From a bacterium (lineage in GTDB: Bacteria; Patescibacteriota; Patescibacteriia; Magasanikbacterales; GWA2-37-8): a stretch of DNA of 10,064 nucleotides. The notes under the pieces are model-generated. The model did no database searches. It had not been told where the DNA came from and saw only the letters and a list, made by a program, of their open reading frames with translations. The position numbers were made by a program, and so were the translations under genes. Shown one piece after another: positions 1 through 6,795 of this stretch; the stretch's first letter is position 1; each line of letters starts with the position of its first letter. The stretch lies in contig JAJYIJ010000029.1 of NCBI GenBank assembly GCA_021790135.1, positions 1 through 10,064 on the forward strand, read 5' to 3'.

Positions 1-1
1 T

Positions 2-77
2 CCGCGGAACCGCGGAGAGAGTTGTCTGACTTTTTTGACCAATTTTTCGGTCGAAGGCGTCGGCGCTCTCTCCGCGG
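2..77. repeat. Long inverted repeat at the left edge, possibly part of a structured RNA
   Basis: CCGCGGAGAGAG (10-21) is perfectly complementary to CTCTCTCCGCGG (66-77), giving a 12-bp GC-rich stem around a 44-nt loop. Inside the loop TTGACC (35-40) can pair with GGTCGA (49-54) with one G-U pair. The CCGCGG hexamer also occurs at 2-7, so TCCGCGG-AA-CCGCGGA (1-16) is a competing hairpin. The element lies directly before a terminator (79-113). It could be the 3' end of a structured RNA or of an upstream transcript, or the tip of a repeat. Two plus-strand frames are open across it, so I cannot exclude the tail of an upstream gene cut by the window edge. I do not recognise a known RNA family. Confidence 0.45.
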
Positions 78-78
78 C

Positions 79-113
79 CCGACTACTATACCGATCGCCA
101 GTCGGTTTTTTTT
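79..113 (+). terminator. Rho-independent terminator
   Basis: CCGACT (79-84) pairs with AGTCGG (100-105) around a 15-nt loop, followed at once by eight T residues (106-113). It would end whatever transcript enters from the left. The T-run abuts the extended -10 box of the next gene, so terminator and promoter are packed without a gap. Confidence 0.6.
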
Positions 114-114
114 G

Positions 115-123
115 TGCTATAAT
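115..123 (+). promoter_or_regulatory. Extended -10 promoter for the transporter operon
   Basis: TGC-TATAAT (115-123) is a perfect extended -10 box. No good -35 is visible, which extended -10 promoters tolerate; the position it would occupy lies in the terminator stem. Transcription would start about 130-132, and the ATG is at 132, so the mRNA is probably leaderless. Confidence 0.6.
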
Positions 124-131
124 TTTTTTAT

Positions 132-1034
132 ATGTTTTGGTTATACCTCGCCATCATCGGCTACACCTTACTCGGCATTGTCGCTATTTTAGATAAATTT
201 ATTGTCACGAACGAGAGGCTCGCGCCGCTCGTTTATGCTTTTTATTCTTCCGTGGTCGCTTTGCTGCTTATTCTGCTTTTGCCTTTCCATGTGGTCACGT
301 TTCTTTCCAGTATCAAAGAGTGGCTGATCGCTGTCTTCGCCGGTCTGGCCTCGCTCCTTTCACTGTACACAATGTATAAAAGTTTCAGCGAAACCGAAGT
401 CAGCCACAGCGGCCCTTTGCTCGGCGCGGTCATTCCCTTTTTTACCGTTATTTTCAGTTTTTATTTTTTGGGTGACCACATTACCACGCATCAGTTAGAA
501 GCGATTATTATTTTGATTGCCGGCTCTCTGCTTATTACCAACGGCAAAAATTATCAATATCCGAACTGGTATCGCGGCATGGGTTGGGGAGTATTAAGCG
601 GCATTTGCTTCGCCTTGTTTTTTGTCAGCGCAAAATACATCTACGGCCTCGTCGGATTTTTTAGCGGCTTCGTTTTGGTGTGGGGCGCGATGGGCCTCTG
701 GAGTTTGGCATTATTACTCTTGCCCAGCTTGCGTCAAGCGCTTAGGAAACCAAAGGAGAAGGCTGCTCAGCGCGCGCCATGGTTTGTTATTGGTATCGAT
801 AAACTTTGTTCTTTGGCGGGAGTTGTTCTAATTCAATATGCTATTTCCGCCGGCAGCGTTTCGGTTGTCAATGCTCTGACTGGTTTGGAGTACGCCCTGC
901 TCGTGATTTTTGTGGCCTTGCTTTCGCGCTGGCATCCGGAGCGCTTCAAAGAAGAGTATTCTGTCGGCGAATTGATAAGCGAGGGCATCGCCGTCGTCCT
1001 CATCGCTTTTGGCATTGGTCTTTTGTTAGCCTAA
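132..1034 (+). CDS. EamA/DMT-superfamily membrane transporter
   Basis: This 300-residue integral membrane protein has about ten hydrophobic segments in two similar halves (roughly 1-137 and 148-299), the arrangement of the EamA/drug-metabolite transporter family. The end of the first half (about 90-137), with its proline-rich segment, glycine-aspartate turn and closing GSLLITNG, is typical of the family. Such proteins export or import small metabolites across the cytoplasmic membrane; the substrate cannot be told from sequence. The ATG at 132 is the only start that fits the promoter just upstream, and there is no Shine-Dalgarno sequence. The stop is one base from the next ATG, so the two genes are co-transcribed. 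The coupling to a glycosidase hints at a sugar-related substrate, but that is inference only. Confidence 0.85.
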   Translation: MFWLYLAIIGYTLLGIVAILDKFIVTNERLAPLVYAFYSSVVALLLILLLPFHVVTFLSSIKEWLIAVFAGLASLLSLYTMYKSFSETEVSHSGPLLGAVIPFFTVIFSFYFLGDHITTHQLEAIIILIAGSLLITNGKNYQYPNWYRGMGWGVLSGICFALFFVSAKYIYGLVGFFSGFVLVWGAMGLWSLALLLLPSLRQALRKPKEKAAQRAPWFVIGIDKLCSLAGVVLIQYAISAGSVSVVNALTGLEYALLVIFVALLSRWHPERFKEEYSVGELISEGIAVVLIAFGIGLLLA

Positions 1035-1035
1035 T

Positions 1036-2037
1036 ATGAAAGTGCCCAAGAAAAAAATTTTTATAATCATTCTCAGTGTTCTCGCCCTGCTCGCCATTCT
1101 GTACGAGATCGTCCTGCACATTTCCTTTGCGACGCCGGGCACGGTGTATGGTGTCACCTTTGACTCGGAATATGCCGGCTATCTGCAGTTGAACCCCGTG
1201 GAGGTTTTGTCCACGATTTTAAACGACTGGCATTTTCGTTATATCCGCATCGGCGTGCATTGGAATAAAGTTGAGCCGACCAACGGTAATTTTAATTTCA
1301 GCGAATTTGACACCTACATGGCGATGGCCGCTTCCAGCAGCGCACACATGATGCTCGCGATTGGGCAAAAGACGCCGCGCTGGCCGGAATGTCATTTGCC
1401 CGACTGGGCGCGGAAGCTCAGTCCCGACCAGTATCGTGCCGCTCTCTTGGCCTATATCACTGCCACGGTGGAGCATTATAAAAATAATCCCGCCTTGGAA
1501 AGCTGGCAGGTGGAAAATGAACCATTTTTGGCTTTTGGCGCCAACTGTCCCGGATTTACAGTTGCCGATCTGCAGCAAGAGATCGCGCTCGTCAAAAAGC
1601 TTGATCCAAACCATCCCATTATGGTCGGGGATAGCGGCGAATTGGCCACCTGGCTGCACACCGCGGACGCGGGTGATCTGTTTGGCACCACGATGTACCA
1701 CATCGTCTGGAATCCGCTGTTTGGTTATTTTAGCTACGATTGGTTACCGGCCGCGTATTATCGCTTTAAGCTTTGGCTGATGCACCGCAGTCCGGAAAGT
1801 ACCTATGTCATCGAACTGCAGGCCGAGCCCTGGGTAACAAATACCGAAATTTCCAAAATGCCGCTCTCGCAGCAGTATAAATCAATGAATATTAATCTTC
1901 TCAAAAAAAATATCGCGTATGCCGACAGCATCGGTTTGCCGCGTGTGTATCTTTGGGGCGCGGAGTGGTGGTATTGGGTGAAAGTTAAAAAAGGCGTGCC
2001 GGATTTTTATAATTTCGCAGCACAGTTAAACCGGTAA
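1036..2037 (+). CDS. Membrane-anchored clan GH-A (TIM-barrel) glycoside hydrolase-like protein
   Basis: The 333-residue protein begins with a lysine-rich stretch (KVPKKK) and one hydrophobic segment (about 8-31), an uncleaved anchor or signal peptide, so the rest should lie outside the membrane. The catalytic part resembles clan GH-A retaining glycosidases: RIGVHWNKVEP (71-81) in an early strand, WQVENEP (157-163) with the NEP acid/base glutamate E162 at the end of strand 4, a strand-7 candidate nucleophile in VIELQAEPW (258-266; E260 more likely than E264), and the aromatic strand-8 motif YLWGAEWWYW (305-314). Both catalytic glutamates appear present, so activity is plausible. Family (GH5, GH39, GH42 and relatives) and substrate are not decidable by eye. 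It starts one base after the transporter stop, has no Shine-Dalgarno sequence, and probably depends on re-initiation or run-through transcription. Confidence 0.75.
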   Translation: MKVPKKKIFIIILSVLALLAILYEIVLHISFATPGTVYGVTFDSEYAGYLQLNPVEVLSTILNDWHFRYIRIGVHWNKVEPTNGNFNFSEFDTYMAMAASSSAHMMLAIGQKTPRWPECHLPDWARKLSPDQYRAALLAYITATVEHYKNNPALESWQVENEPFLAFGANCPGFTVADLQQEIALVKKLDPNHPIMVGDSGELATWLHTADAGDLFGTTMYHIVWNPLFGYFSYDWLPAAYYRFKLWLMHRSPESTYVIELQAEPWVTNTEISKMPLSQQYKSMNINLLKKNIAYADSIGLPRVYLWGAEWWYWVKVKKGVPDFYNFAAQLNR

Positions 2038-2060
2038 GAAGTGGATTGTTTGGTGTTGGC

Positions 2061-2081
2061 GAGTTCGTCTTTTCCGAACTC
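2061..2081. terminator. Hairpin between convergent operons, possible bidirectional transcript end
   Basis: GAGTTCG (2061-2067) and CGAACTC (2075-2081) form a perfect 7-bp stem with a 7-nt loop, placed between the 3' ends of the glycosidase gene and ino1. Neither side has a T-run, so intrinsic termination would be weak. It may instead protect 3' ends. Confidence 0.4.
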
Positions 2082-2112
2082 ACTTGGCTATATAATCAGG
2101 TAAAATTGAGTA

Positions 2113-3183
2113 TCAACCAGTTACAACGGGTTCCTTCTTGCAAATCACTTTTTTAAACAAATCAAAAGCTTCTGTGTCTGACATTGGCTTGATAGGCGAC
2201 TTCATGAGGAATGGGCTAACTTTCCAGGCTTCTTTTTGTCTGCCCTGGTCAACTAATAATTGTGCGACACGAATCGCGTCAACCAGAACACCGGCACCGT
2301 TAATACTTATTTCATCCTCAATCATTGAAGTTATGTTGATTGGTACGCGACCAAACATCTCGCCCTCAATGACTATGTTTACACGTTTATGGCCGGACGG
2401 CTCACCGGTATAAAAGAATTTAACCACCGGCTTGGCATCACCCTCTTCCAAGAATTTAGTTAGTGCTTCTCTCTTTGATTTTTCTTTCGTCTTGGCACGA
2501 TACAGTAAATTATAATGATCGGCATTACCGCCACGATTTTCTTGTTCTGATTTCAAAATTTTAATGCCACGCATTTTAAGAAAGGCCAGCAAAATACGGT
2601 TCAGCATGGTTGCTCCGAGCTGGCTTTTAATATCATCGCCGACAAGTGCCAATCCTGCTTTTTCAAACTTCTTTGCCCATTCCGGCAACGAAGCGAGCGG
2701 TGTCGGTATACAATTAACAAAGCTACATCCCGCTTTTAAGGCGGCCTCGGCGTAGGCGTGAGTTGCTTGATTTCCACCCGACGGCACGAGATTAACCACG
2801 ACATTTGCTTTCGTCTTTCTTAAAATTTGCGCTACGTCAACAGTTTCTTCTTTGCTTTCATGGATAAATGTTTCCCGCATGGCGTCGTGAACGCTATCCA
2901 TTGTTGGGCCTCTATAAACCATTGCGTCATATTCCAGCGGGTCGGTTATTTTTAGAGTAACATTTGGGCCGGCAGAAATTGCCTCGTGAAGTTTTTTCCC
3001 GACTTTTCGCTCATCTACATCGAAAGCGGCGACAAAATTTATATCTTTAACGTGATAATTACCGATGAGCGGGTTCATTAAACCTCTCTGCTCATTGGGG
3101 GTTTTAGTATAGAAAGCAACGCCCTCTACCAATGCCTTGGTGAAGCTCCCCACGCCAACTACGGCGATATTGATTTTCTTCAT
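2113..3183 (-). CDS. ino1: Inositol-3-phosphate synthase (myo-inositol-1-phosphate synthase)
   Basis: The 356-residue protein matches the prokaryotic and archaeal form of inositol-3-phosphate synthase, which turns D-glucose 6-phosphate into 1D-myo-inositol 3-phosphate using bound NAD in the cytoplasm. Visible landmarks are the N-terminal NAD-binding strand and glycine turn INIAVVGVGSF (4-14), NLVPSGG (131-137), the hallmark GDDIKSQLGATMLNR (182-196), and NRGGNADHYNL (216-226). The length is close to the bacterial and archaeal enzymes and shorter than eukaryotic ones. The ATG overlaps the stop of the upstream methyltransferase gene as ATGA (3180-3183), so translation is likely coupled. Family assignment is confident. 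What the cell does with inositol phosphate (phosphatidylinositol-type lipid, osmolyte, methylated inositol) is not shown: no phosphatase or CDP-alcohol phosphotransferase is in the window. Confidence 0.93.
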   Translation of the reverse strand: MKKINIAVVGVGSFTKALVEGVAFYTKTPNEQRGLMNPLIGNYHVKDINFVAAFDVDERKVGKKLHEAISAGPNVTLKITDPLEYDAMVYRGPTMDSVHDAMRETFIHESKEETVDVAQILRKTKANVVVNLVPSGGNQATHAYAEAALKAGCSFVNCIPTPLASLPEWAKKFEKAGLALVGDDIKSQLGATMLNRILLAFLKMRGIKILKSEQENRGGNADHYNLLYRAKTKEKSKREALTKFLEEGDAKPVVKFFYTGEPSGHKRVNIVIEGEMFGRVPINITSMIEDEISINGAGVLVDAIRVAQLLVDQGRQKEAWKVSPFLMKSPIKPMSDTEAFDLFKKVICKKEPVVTG

Positions 3184-4046
3184 ACGCTAGGAATTTTTAC
3201 TACAAAACGATAGTGATGTTCGGGTACGGTCGGCTGATCTCGGCCTAAATCTGTTTGGTCCACCACTTCAAGTCCTTTATCTTTAAAAACTTTTAGCCAG
3301 CCCTCTGGCGAGTTGAAGTTATACGGACAATTCACGCCGTCGTGTAAAACACGGTTATAAAACCAGTCTAGGAATGTTTGCAATTTACGGTCTTGCTCGG
3401 AAGTGTAAACTGATTCGATTAAAATAATACGTCCGTCCGGTTTGGTAATTCGTATTGTTTCATCAAGTACTTTTTCCGGTTCATCACAATGGTGTAAAAC
3501 AGTGAGCAAAAGTGAAGTGTCGGCGGATTTGTCGGCCATTGGTAATTCAGCACCGTTATAAGTTTCTAGCGGTAAATCTGTTTGATTGTAATCAATGACA
3601 TCTACCAAAATAACATCTCTGCCTTGTCGTTCCTGTATAGCTTTTCCGACTTTGCCGTCGCCAGCCCCAATATCATAAGCGGACTTACCAACAACAAAGT
3701 CGCTTATCTGCGAGTATATTTTTTCTGCCCTATCAACTAATTTTTCTTGCACCCTTTCGTTTAATCCGGCGTCTCTGATTAATGCTTTAAGTGAAGACTC
3801 TAATTCAACATCATCTTTTGACTTTTCGCCGATTTCAACAACGTGAGCTATAAGTTCCCGCGCTTCAGTGTCTTCAATTTCCAAATGACGAAATAAGTTT
3901 GTAAGCAATTCTTTTACTTGCTCAACAACTTCAGGATCCTTGAAAACATCTTTAGGTGTATATTTTTCCGTTGGTATCAAGTGCTTATATTCCGGCCCTT
4001 GTTTTGTGAAGCCGGTATCCGTTGGGGATGGTTTAAAGGTATCCAT
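3180..4046 (-). CDS. Class I SAM-dependent methyltransferase with helical N-terminal extension
   Basis: From the ATG at 4046 the protein has 288 residues. Residues about 40-115 are predicted helical and charged and match nothing I recognise. The Rossmann methyltransferase core follows: motif I DIGAGDGKVG (125-134), the acidic end of strand 2 in ILVDV (146-150), the post-core LLLTVLHHCDEPEKVLDE (179-196), and GRIILIES (205-212), as in Methyltransf_11/25 proteins. The methyl acceptor is unknown. A longer frame starts at 4088 (MVYFKH), but its ATG lies inside the likely -10 box, so I prefer 4046; there is no Shine-Dalgarno sequence at either. The stop overlaps the ino1 start by four bases, so the two products are probably needed together. 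tRNA-Val lies about 75 bases upstream on the same strand and might be co-transcribed. Confidence 0.85.
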   Translation of the reverse strand: MDTFKPSPTDTGFTKQGPEYKHLIPTEKYTPKDVFKDPEVVEQVKELLTNLFRHLEIEDTEARELIAHVVEIGEKSKDDVELESSLKALIRDAGLNERVQEKLVDRAEKIYSQISDFVVGKSAYDIGAGDGKVGKAIQERQGRDVILVDVIDYNQTDLPLETYNGAELPMADKSADTSLLLTVLHHCDEPEKVLDETIRITKPDGRIILIESVYTSEQDRKLQTFLDWFYNRVLHDGVNCPYNFNSPEGWLKVFKDKGLEVVDQTDLGRDQPTVPEHHYRFVVKIPSV

Positions 4047-4078
4047 ATGCTTAATGGTCAAGATAATTTTATGCTTAA

Positions 4079-4087
4079 AATATACCA
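4079..4087 (-). promoter_or_regulatory. Probable extended -10 promoter for the methyltransferase-ino1 operon
   Basis: On the minus strand TGG-TATATT (4087 to 4079) fits an extended -10 box and predicts a start near 4072, about 26 bases before the ATG at 4046. A second candidate, TAAAAT (4071 to 4066), would give a shorter leader. Read-through from the tRNA promoter is an alternative. Confidence 0.4.
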
Positions 4088-4121
4088 TAATTTTGGCTTT
4101 TTGTTTAGAAGTCCAGTTTAG

Positions 4122-4195
4122 TGCACGCCAAGGGATTTGAACCCCTGACCTCCTCGGTGTAAACGAGGCGCTCTAACCAACTGAGCTAGGCGTGC
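4122..4195 (-). tRNA. tRNA-Val (anticodon UAC)
   Basis: The minus strand folds as a complete cloverleaf. The acceptor stem is GCACGCC/GGCGTGC (4195-4189 with 4129-4123), with discriminator A at 4122. The D-arm contains GCTC...GAGC with the loop AGTTGGTTA. The anticodon stem is CCTCG/CGAGG with loop TTTACAC, which places anticodon TAC at 4161-4159. The T-arm is AGGGG-TTCAAAT-CCCTT. UAC reads GUA and, if its first base is modified, other valine codons. The 3' CCA is not encoded: the next bases are CTA, so CCA must be added after transcription. A clear promoter lies just upstream. No terminator follows. Confidence 0.95.
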
Positions 4196-4207
4196 GAAAG
4201 CCCTGCC

Positions 4208-4236
4208 AGTATATCTCTTTTTTATCGGGCAGTCAA
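4208..4236 (-). promoter_or_regulatory. Sigma-70-type promoter of tRNA-Val
   Basis: On the minus strand TTGACT (4236-4231), a 17-bp spacer and TATACT (4213-4208) form a near-consensus promoter. The predicted start is about 4201, roughly five bases before the mature tRNA 5' end at 4195. Confidence 0.7.
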
Positions 4237-4268
4237 CGAGCTGACCGGTTTTTATTTGAGTTAAAATA

Positions 4269-4277
4269 TGGTATACT
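4269..4277 (+). promoter_or_regulatory. Extended -10 promoter of the permease gene
   Basis: TGG-TATACT (4269-4277) is an extended -10 box without a convincing -35. The predicted start, about 4284, leaves a leader of roughly ten bases before the ATG at 4294. This fixes the gene start and is divergent from the tRNA-Val promoter. Confidence 0.6.
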
Positions 4278-4293
4278 GAACAAGTACTATTTT

Positions 4294-5457
4294 ATGGAAA
4301 AAATCGATACGCCGGTTGTTTTTTATCGGGGAATCTTTAAACGCAGCGCAAGCACTGCCGACGCTGTTTTTATGATTACCGGCATGACCATCGGCGCCGG
4401 CATTTTGGGTTTGCCGTATACCGTCGCAAAAGTCGGACTGGCGATTGGTCTTCTGTATATTGTGTTACTTGGTTTGATCATGCTCACGCTCAACCTTATG
4501 ATTGGCGACGTGGCCGTGCGCGCTGGTGAGCCACTGCAGTTGCCAGGACTCGCCGGCAAGTATCTTGGTCGTTGGCCAAAATTTATTTTATCTTTGACTT
4601 TAATTTTAACTTCTGTCGGCGTACTTTTGGCCTATCTCATTGGCGAGGGTGACAGTTTAGCGGCGCTTTTTGGCGGCAACAGCCTTATGTGGACCGTCGT
4701 TTTCTGGTTAGCCGGCTCCTTGCTGATTTGGGGTGGCTTGCAGCGCGTCCGGGTGGCGGAAAAAATTCTCGGCTTTTTAGTCATCGTCGCCATTGTCATT
4801 TTGTCGCTCGTACTTTTGCCACGCTTTAATCCAGTGAATCTGTACTATCTCAACGCCGCTGACCTGTTTTTGCCCTTTGGCGTTATTCTCTTCGCCCTGC
4901 ACGCCACGCCCGCCATTGGCGAAGCGCACGCCCTCGTCGCTTCGCCAAAGCACTTTCGCCGCGCGGTCATCATTGGTACTCTTATTCCAATTACTGTCTA
5001 TTGTCTTTTTGCCCTAAGCGTGGTCGGTTGGCAGGGGCTGTCTACCACGCCAGTCGTAACGATCGGCCTTGGTGAGCAGTTTGGCGCTGTTGCTGGCATC
5101 GTCGCCAATCTGTTTGCCGTCATTGCGATGGGCACTTGTTTTATGGGTTACGGCACCGCTCTTCGGGAAATTTTAGTTTGGGATCATCATTGGCCGGAGG
5201 CCCTGGCGATTCTTTTTGTCATTTTGGTACCGCTCGCTTTGTATCTTGTGGGCTGGCGTAACTTTATTACTATTTTGGATTGGGTTGGCAGCTTCTTTAT
5301 TGCCCTCATCGCCATTATTATGGCGGCCGTTTATGTCGTTGCCCGTCGTTCCAGCTCTTCGCGCGAAAAAGTTCACACATGGCTGGCGGCCTTGCCAGTT
5401 TTCGTGTTTTTTGGTATTTTGATGGCGTATAGTATCTATACCTTAGTCCTGCACTAA
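4294..5457 (+). CDS. Aromatic/neutral amino-acid permease (HAAAP / Aa_trans type)
   Basis: From the ATG at 4294 the protein has 387 residues and about eleven hydrophobic segments. The first segment carries GMTIGAGILGLPY (30-42), the broken-helix substrate and ion site characteristic of the amino acid-polyamine-cation superfamily, and the overall pattern is closest to tryptophan/tyrosine permeases and their Aa_trans relatives. It should import amino acids by ion symport in the cytoplasmic membrane; the substrate is inferred only from family. The frame is open back to 4192, but that earlier ATG lies inside tRNA-Val and upstream of the promoter, so it is rejected. No Shine-Dalgarno sequence is present. 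Amino-acid import fits a reduced cell that must scavenge, and the downstream neighbour metK consumes methionine. Confidence 0.85.
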   Translation: MEKIDTPVVFYRGIFKRSASTADAVFMITGMTIGAGILGLPYTVAKVGLAIGLLYIVLLGLIMLTLNLMIGDVAVRAGEPLQLPGLAGKYLGRWPKFILSLTLILTSVGVLLAYLIGEGDSLAALFGGNSLMWTVVFWLAGSLLIWGGLQRVRVAEKILGFLVIVAIVILSLVLLPRFNPVNLYYLNAADLFLPFGVILFALHATPAIGEAHALVASPKHFRRAVIIGTLIPITVYCLFALSVVGWQGLSTTPVVTIGLGEQFGAVAGIVANLFAVIAMGTCFMGYGTALREILVWDHHWPEALAILFVILVPLALYLVGWRNFITILDWVGSFFIALIAIIMAAVYVVARRSSSSREKVHTWLAALPVFVFFGILMAYSIYTLVLH

Positions 5458-5471
5458 AAATAGTTATAACA

Positions 5472-5560
5472 GACCAAGAATGGTGCTGGTTGCTGACCGG
5501 TCGTATTCCCGGTGGTCGGTCCGGATAATTACTGTTCAGCAACTTTCTTCTATTCTTCGT
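5472..5560 (+). promoter_or_regulatory. Foldable region between permease and metK: terminator, attenuator or metK leader
   Basis: GTTGCTGA (5489-5496) pairs perfectly with TCAGCAAC (5536-5543). The stem is followed by the pyrimidine tract TTTCTTCTATTCTT, so it may end the permease mRNA. Competing pairings exist: ACCGG (5496-5500) with CCGGT (5509-5513), and GACCA (5472-5476) with TGGTC (5513-5517). Mutually exclusive helices before metK suggest a possible SAM-sensing attenuator, but none of the SAM riboswitch core sequences I know is visible. Confidence 0.4.
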
Positions 5561-5568
5561 CTAAAAAA

Positions 5569-5574
5569 TAATAT
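5569..5574 (+). promoter_or_regulatory. Weak candidate -10 box directly upstream of metK
   Basis: TAATAT (5569-5574) sits 12 bases before the metK ATG, the same geometry as other promoters here, and would give a leader of about five bases. No convincing -35 is present. If real, it makes the upstream hairpin a terminator rather than a leader element. Confidence 0.3.
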
Positions 5575-5586
5575 TTATTTTTTCTT

Positions 5587-6738
5587 ATGTCTGAAGAAAA
5601 TTATTTGTTTACTTCTGAATCGGTCACGGAAGGTCACCCGGATAAAATTTGCGACCAGATTTCCGATGCCGTTTTGGACAGTCTGCTTGACCAGGATCCT
5701 GAATCGCACGTCGCGGTGGAGTGTTTTACGACCACCGGCCTTGTGATTGTCGGTGGTGAGGTGACGACCAAAGGCTACGTTGACGTCCAAAAAATAACCA
5801 GGAGCGTCTTGAGTGATATTGGCTATACTGATCCGGCCTATGGCATTGATGCGGAACACGCCGGCGTTTTAGTTTCTATCCACGAGCAGTCACCGGATAT
5901 TGCCCAAGGCGTCAGTCAGACTGTGGCCGAGGAACAGGGAGCCGGCGACCAGGGACTGATGTTTGGTTATGCCTCCTCTGAAACGCCGGAGTTAATGCCG
6001 TTGCCGATCATGTTGGCGCACCGGTTGGCTGAGCAGCTGGCAACAGTTCGTAAAAGCGGGGAATTGCCTTATTTGCGTCCGGACGGTAAATCACAAGTGG
6101 CGGTTGAGTATCGTGGCAATAAACCGGTACGGGTGCACAACGTCGTCATTTCGGCGCAACATAATGAAGAAGTCAGTTTGGAACAACTGCAGAAAGACAT
6201 CATCGAACATGTGATTAAGCCGGTCTGCTCCAGCTATTTGGATGATAAAACCGAATTTTTTATCAACATGACGGGCAAGTTCGTTATTGGCGGACCGCAG
6301 GGTGATACCGGACTCACTGGCCGCAAGATTATTGTCGATACCTACGGCGGTATGGGGCGGCATGGCGGTGGCTGTTTTTCCGGCAAGGATCCTTCAAAAG
6401 TTGATCGTTCCGGCGCCTACATGGCACGCTATGTGGCCAAAAATATTGTTGCCGCGGGGCTAGCTGAACGCTGCGAAGTGCAGGTAGCCTACGTCATCGG
6501 CCGTCCTGAACCAACTAGCATCAACGTCAACACCTTTGGTAGCGGTAAAGTCAGCGACGAAAAATTGGTTGCCGCTATTAAAAGCGTGTTTGATTTCCGG
6601 CCCGGAAAAATTATTGAACAGCTTGAGCTGCGCCGGCCCCTGTATCGCGCCACTGCCACCTATGGCCACTTTGGTCGAGCGGAGTTTCCTTGGGAAAAAG
6701 TAGATAAGACAGAAGCGTTGAAGAAGGCAGTGGAATAA
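5587..6738 (+). CDS. metK: S-adenosylmethionine synthetase (methionine adenosyltransferase)
   Basis: The 383-residue protein is a full-length bacterial MetK, which joins ATP and L-methionine to make S-adenosylmethionine, phosphate and diphosphate in the cytoplasm. All key motifs are present: FTSESVTEGHPDK (8-20) with the ATP and metal-binding residues, signature 1 GAGDQGLMFGY (118-128), the flexible-loop region before 110, the N-terminal half of the C-domain DTGLTGRKIIVDTYGG (240-255), and signature 2, the glycine-rich loop GGGCFSGKDPSKVDRS (260-275). The loop has cysteine at 263 where alanine is usual. No truncation or frameshift is seen. The start at 5587 begins the conserved N-terminus; there is no Shine-Dalgarno sequence. 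The product would supply the methyltransferase encoded at 3180-4046. Confidence 0.97.
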   Translation: MSEENYLFTSESVTEGHPDKICDQISDAVLDSLLDQDPESHVAVECFTTTGLVIVGGEVTTKGYVDVQKITRSVLSDIGYTDPAYGIDAEHAGVLVSIHEQSPDIAQGVSQTVAEEQGAGDQGLMFGYASSETPELMPLPIMLAHRLAEQLATVRKSGELPYLRPDGKSQVAVEYRGNKPVRVHNVVISAQHNEEVSLEQLQKDIIEHVIKPVCSSYLDDKTEFFINMTGKFVIGGPQGDTGLTGRKIIVDTYGGMGRHGGGCFSGKDPSKVDRSGAYMARYVAKNIVAAGLAERCEVQVAYVIGRPEPTSINVNTFGSGKVSDEKLVAAIKSVFDFRPGKIIEQLELRRPLYRATATYGHFGRAEFPWEKVDKTEALKKAVE

Positions 6739-6750
6739 AAAATAAATAAT

Positions 6751-6779
6751 AAAACGCGTCAGTAATTTGGCGCGTTTTT
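6751..6779. terminator. Bidirectional terminator between metK and the surface-protein gene
   Basis: AAAACGCG (6751-6758) pairs with CGCGTTTT (6771-6778) around a 12-nt loop. The T-run at 6775-6779 serves metK. On the minus strand the A-rich left side becomes TTTTATTATT and serves the convergent gene ending at 6796. The symmetry and position make it a good intrinsic terminator for both. Confidence 0.8.
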
Positions 6780-6795
6780 AATTTTCTGAAGAATA

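Noticed and set aside
1219..1701. 160-codon frame on the minus strand within the glycosidase gene
   Set aside because: It is antisense to a gene with clear catalytic motifs; its product has no recognisable features.
2091..2096. Perfect TATAAT on the plus strand after the glycosidase gene
   Set aside because: No -35, and the next plus-strand gene is two kilobases away with its own promoter; the box sits in a convergent intergenic gap.
4192..4293. Upstream extension of the permease gene (MRKPC... start)
   Set aside because: It starts inside tRNA-Val and lies before the extended -10 promoter; the residues have no family character. The ATG at 4294 is used.
5461..5586. Known SAM riboswitch upstream of metK
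   Set aside because: I looked for the SAM-I, SAM-II and SMK-box core sequences as I know them and found none; only generic helices are present.
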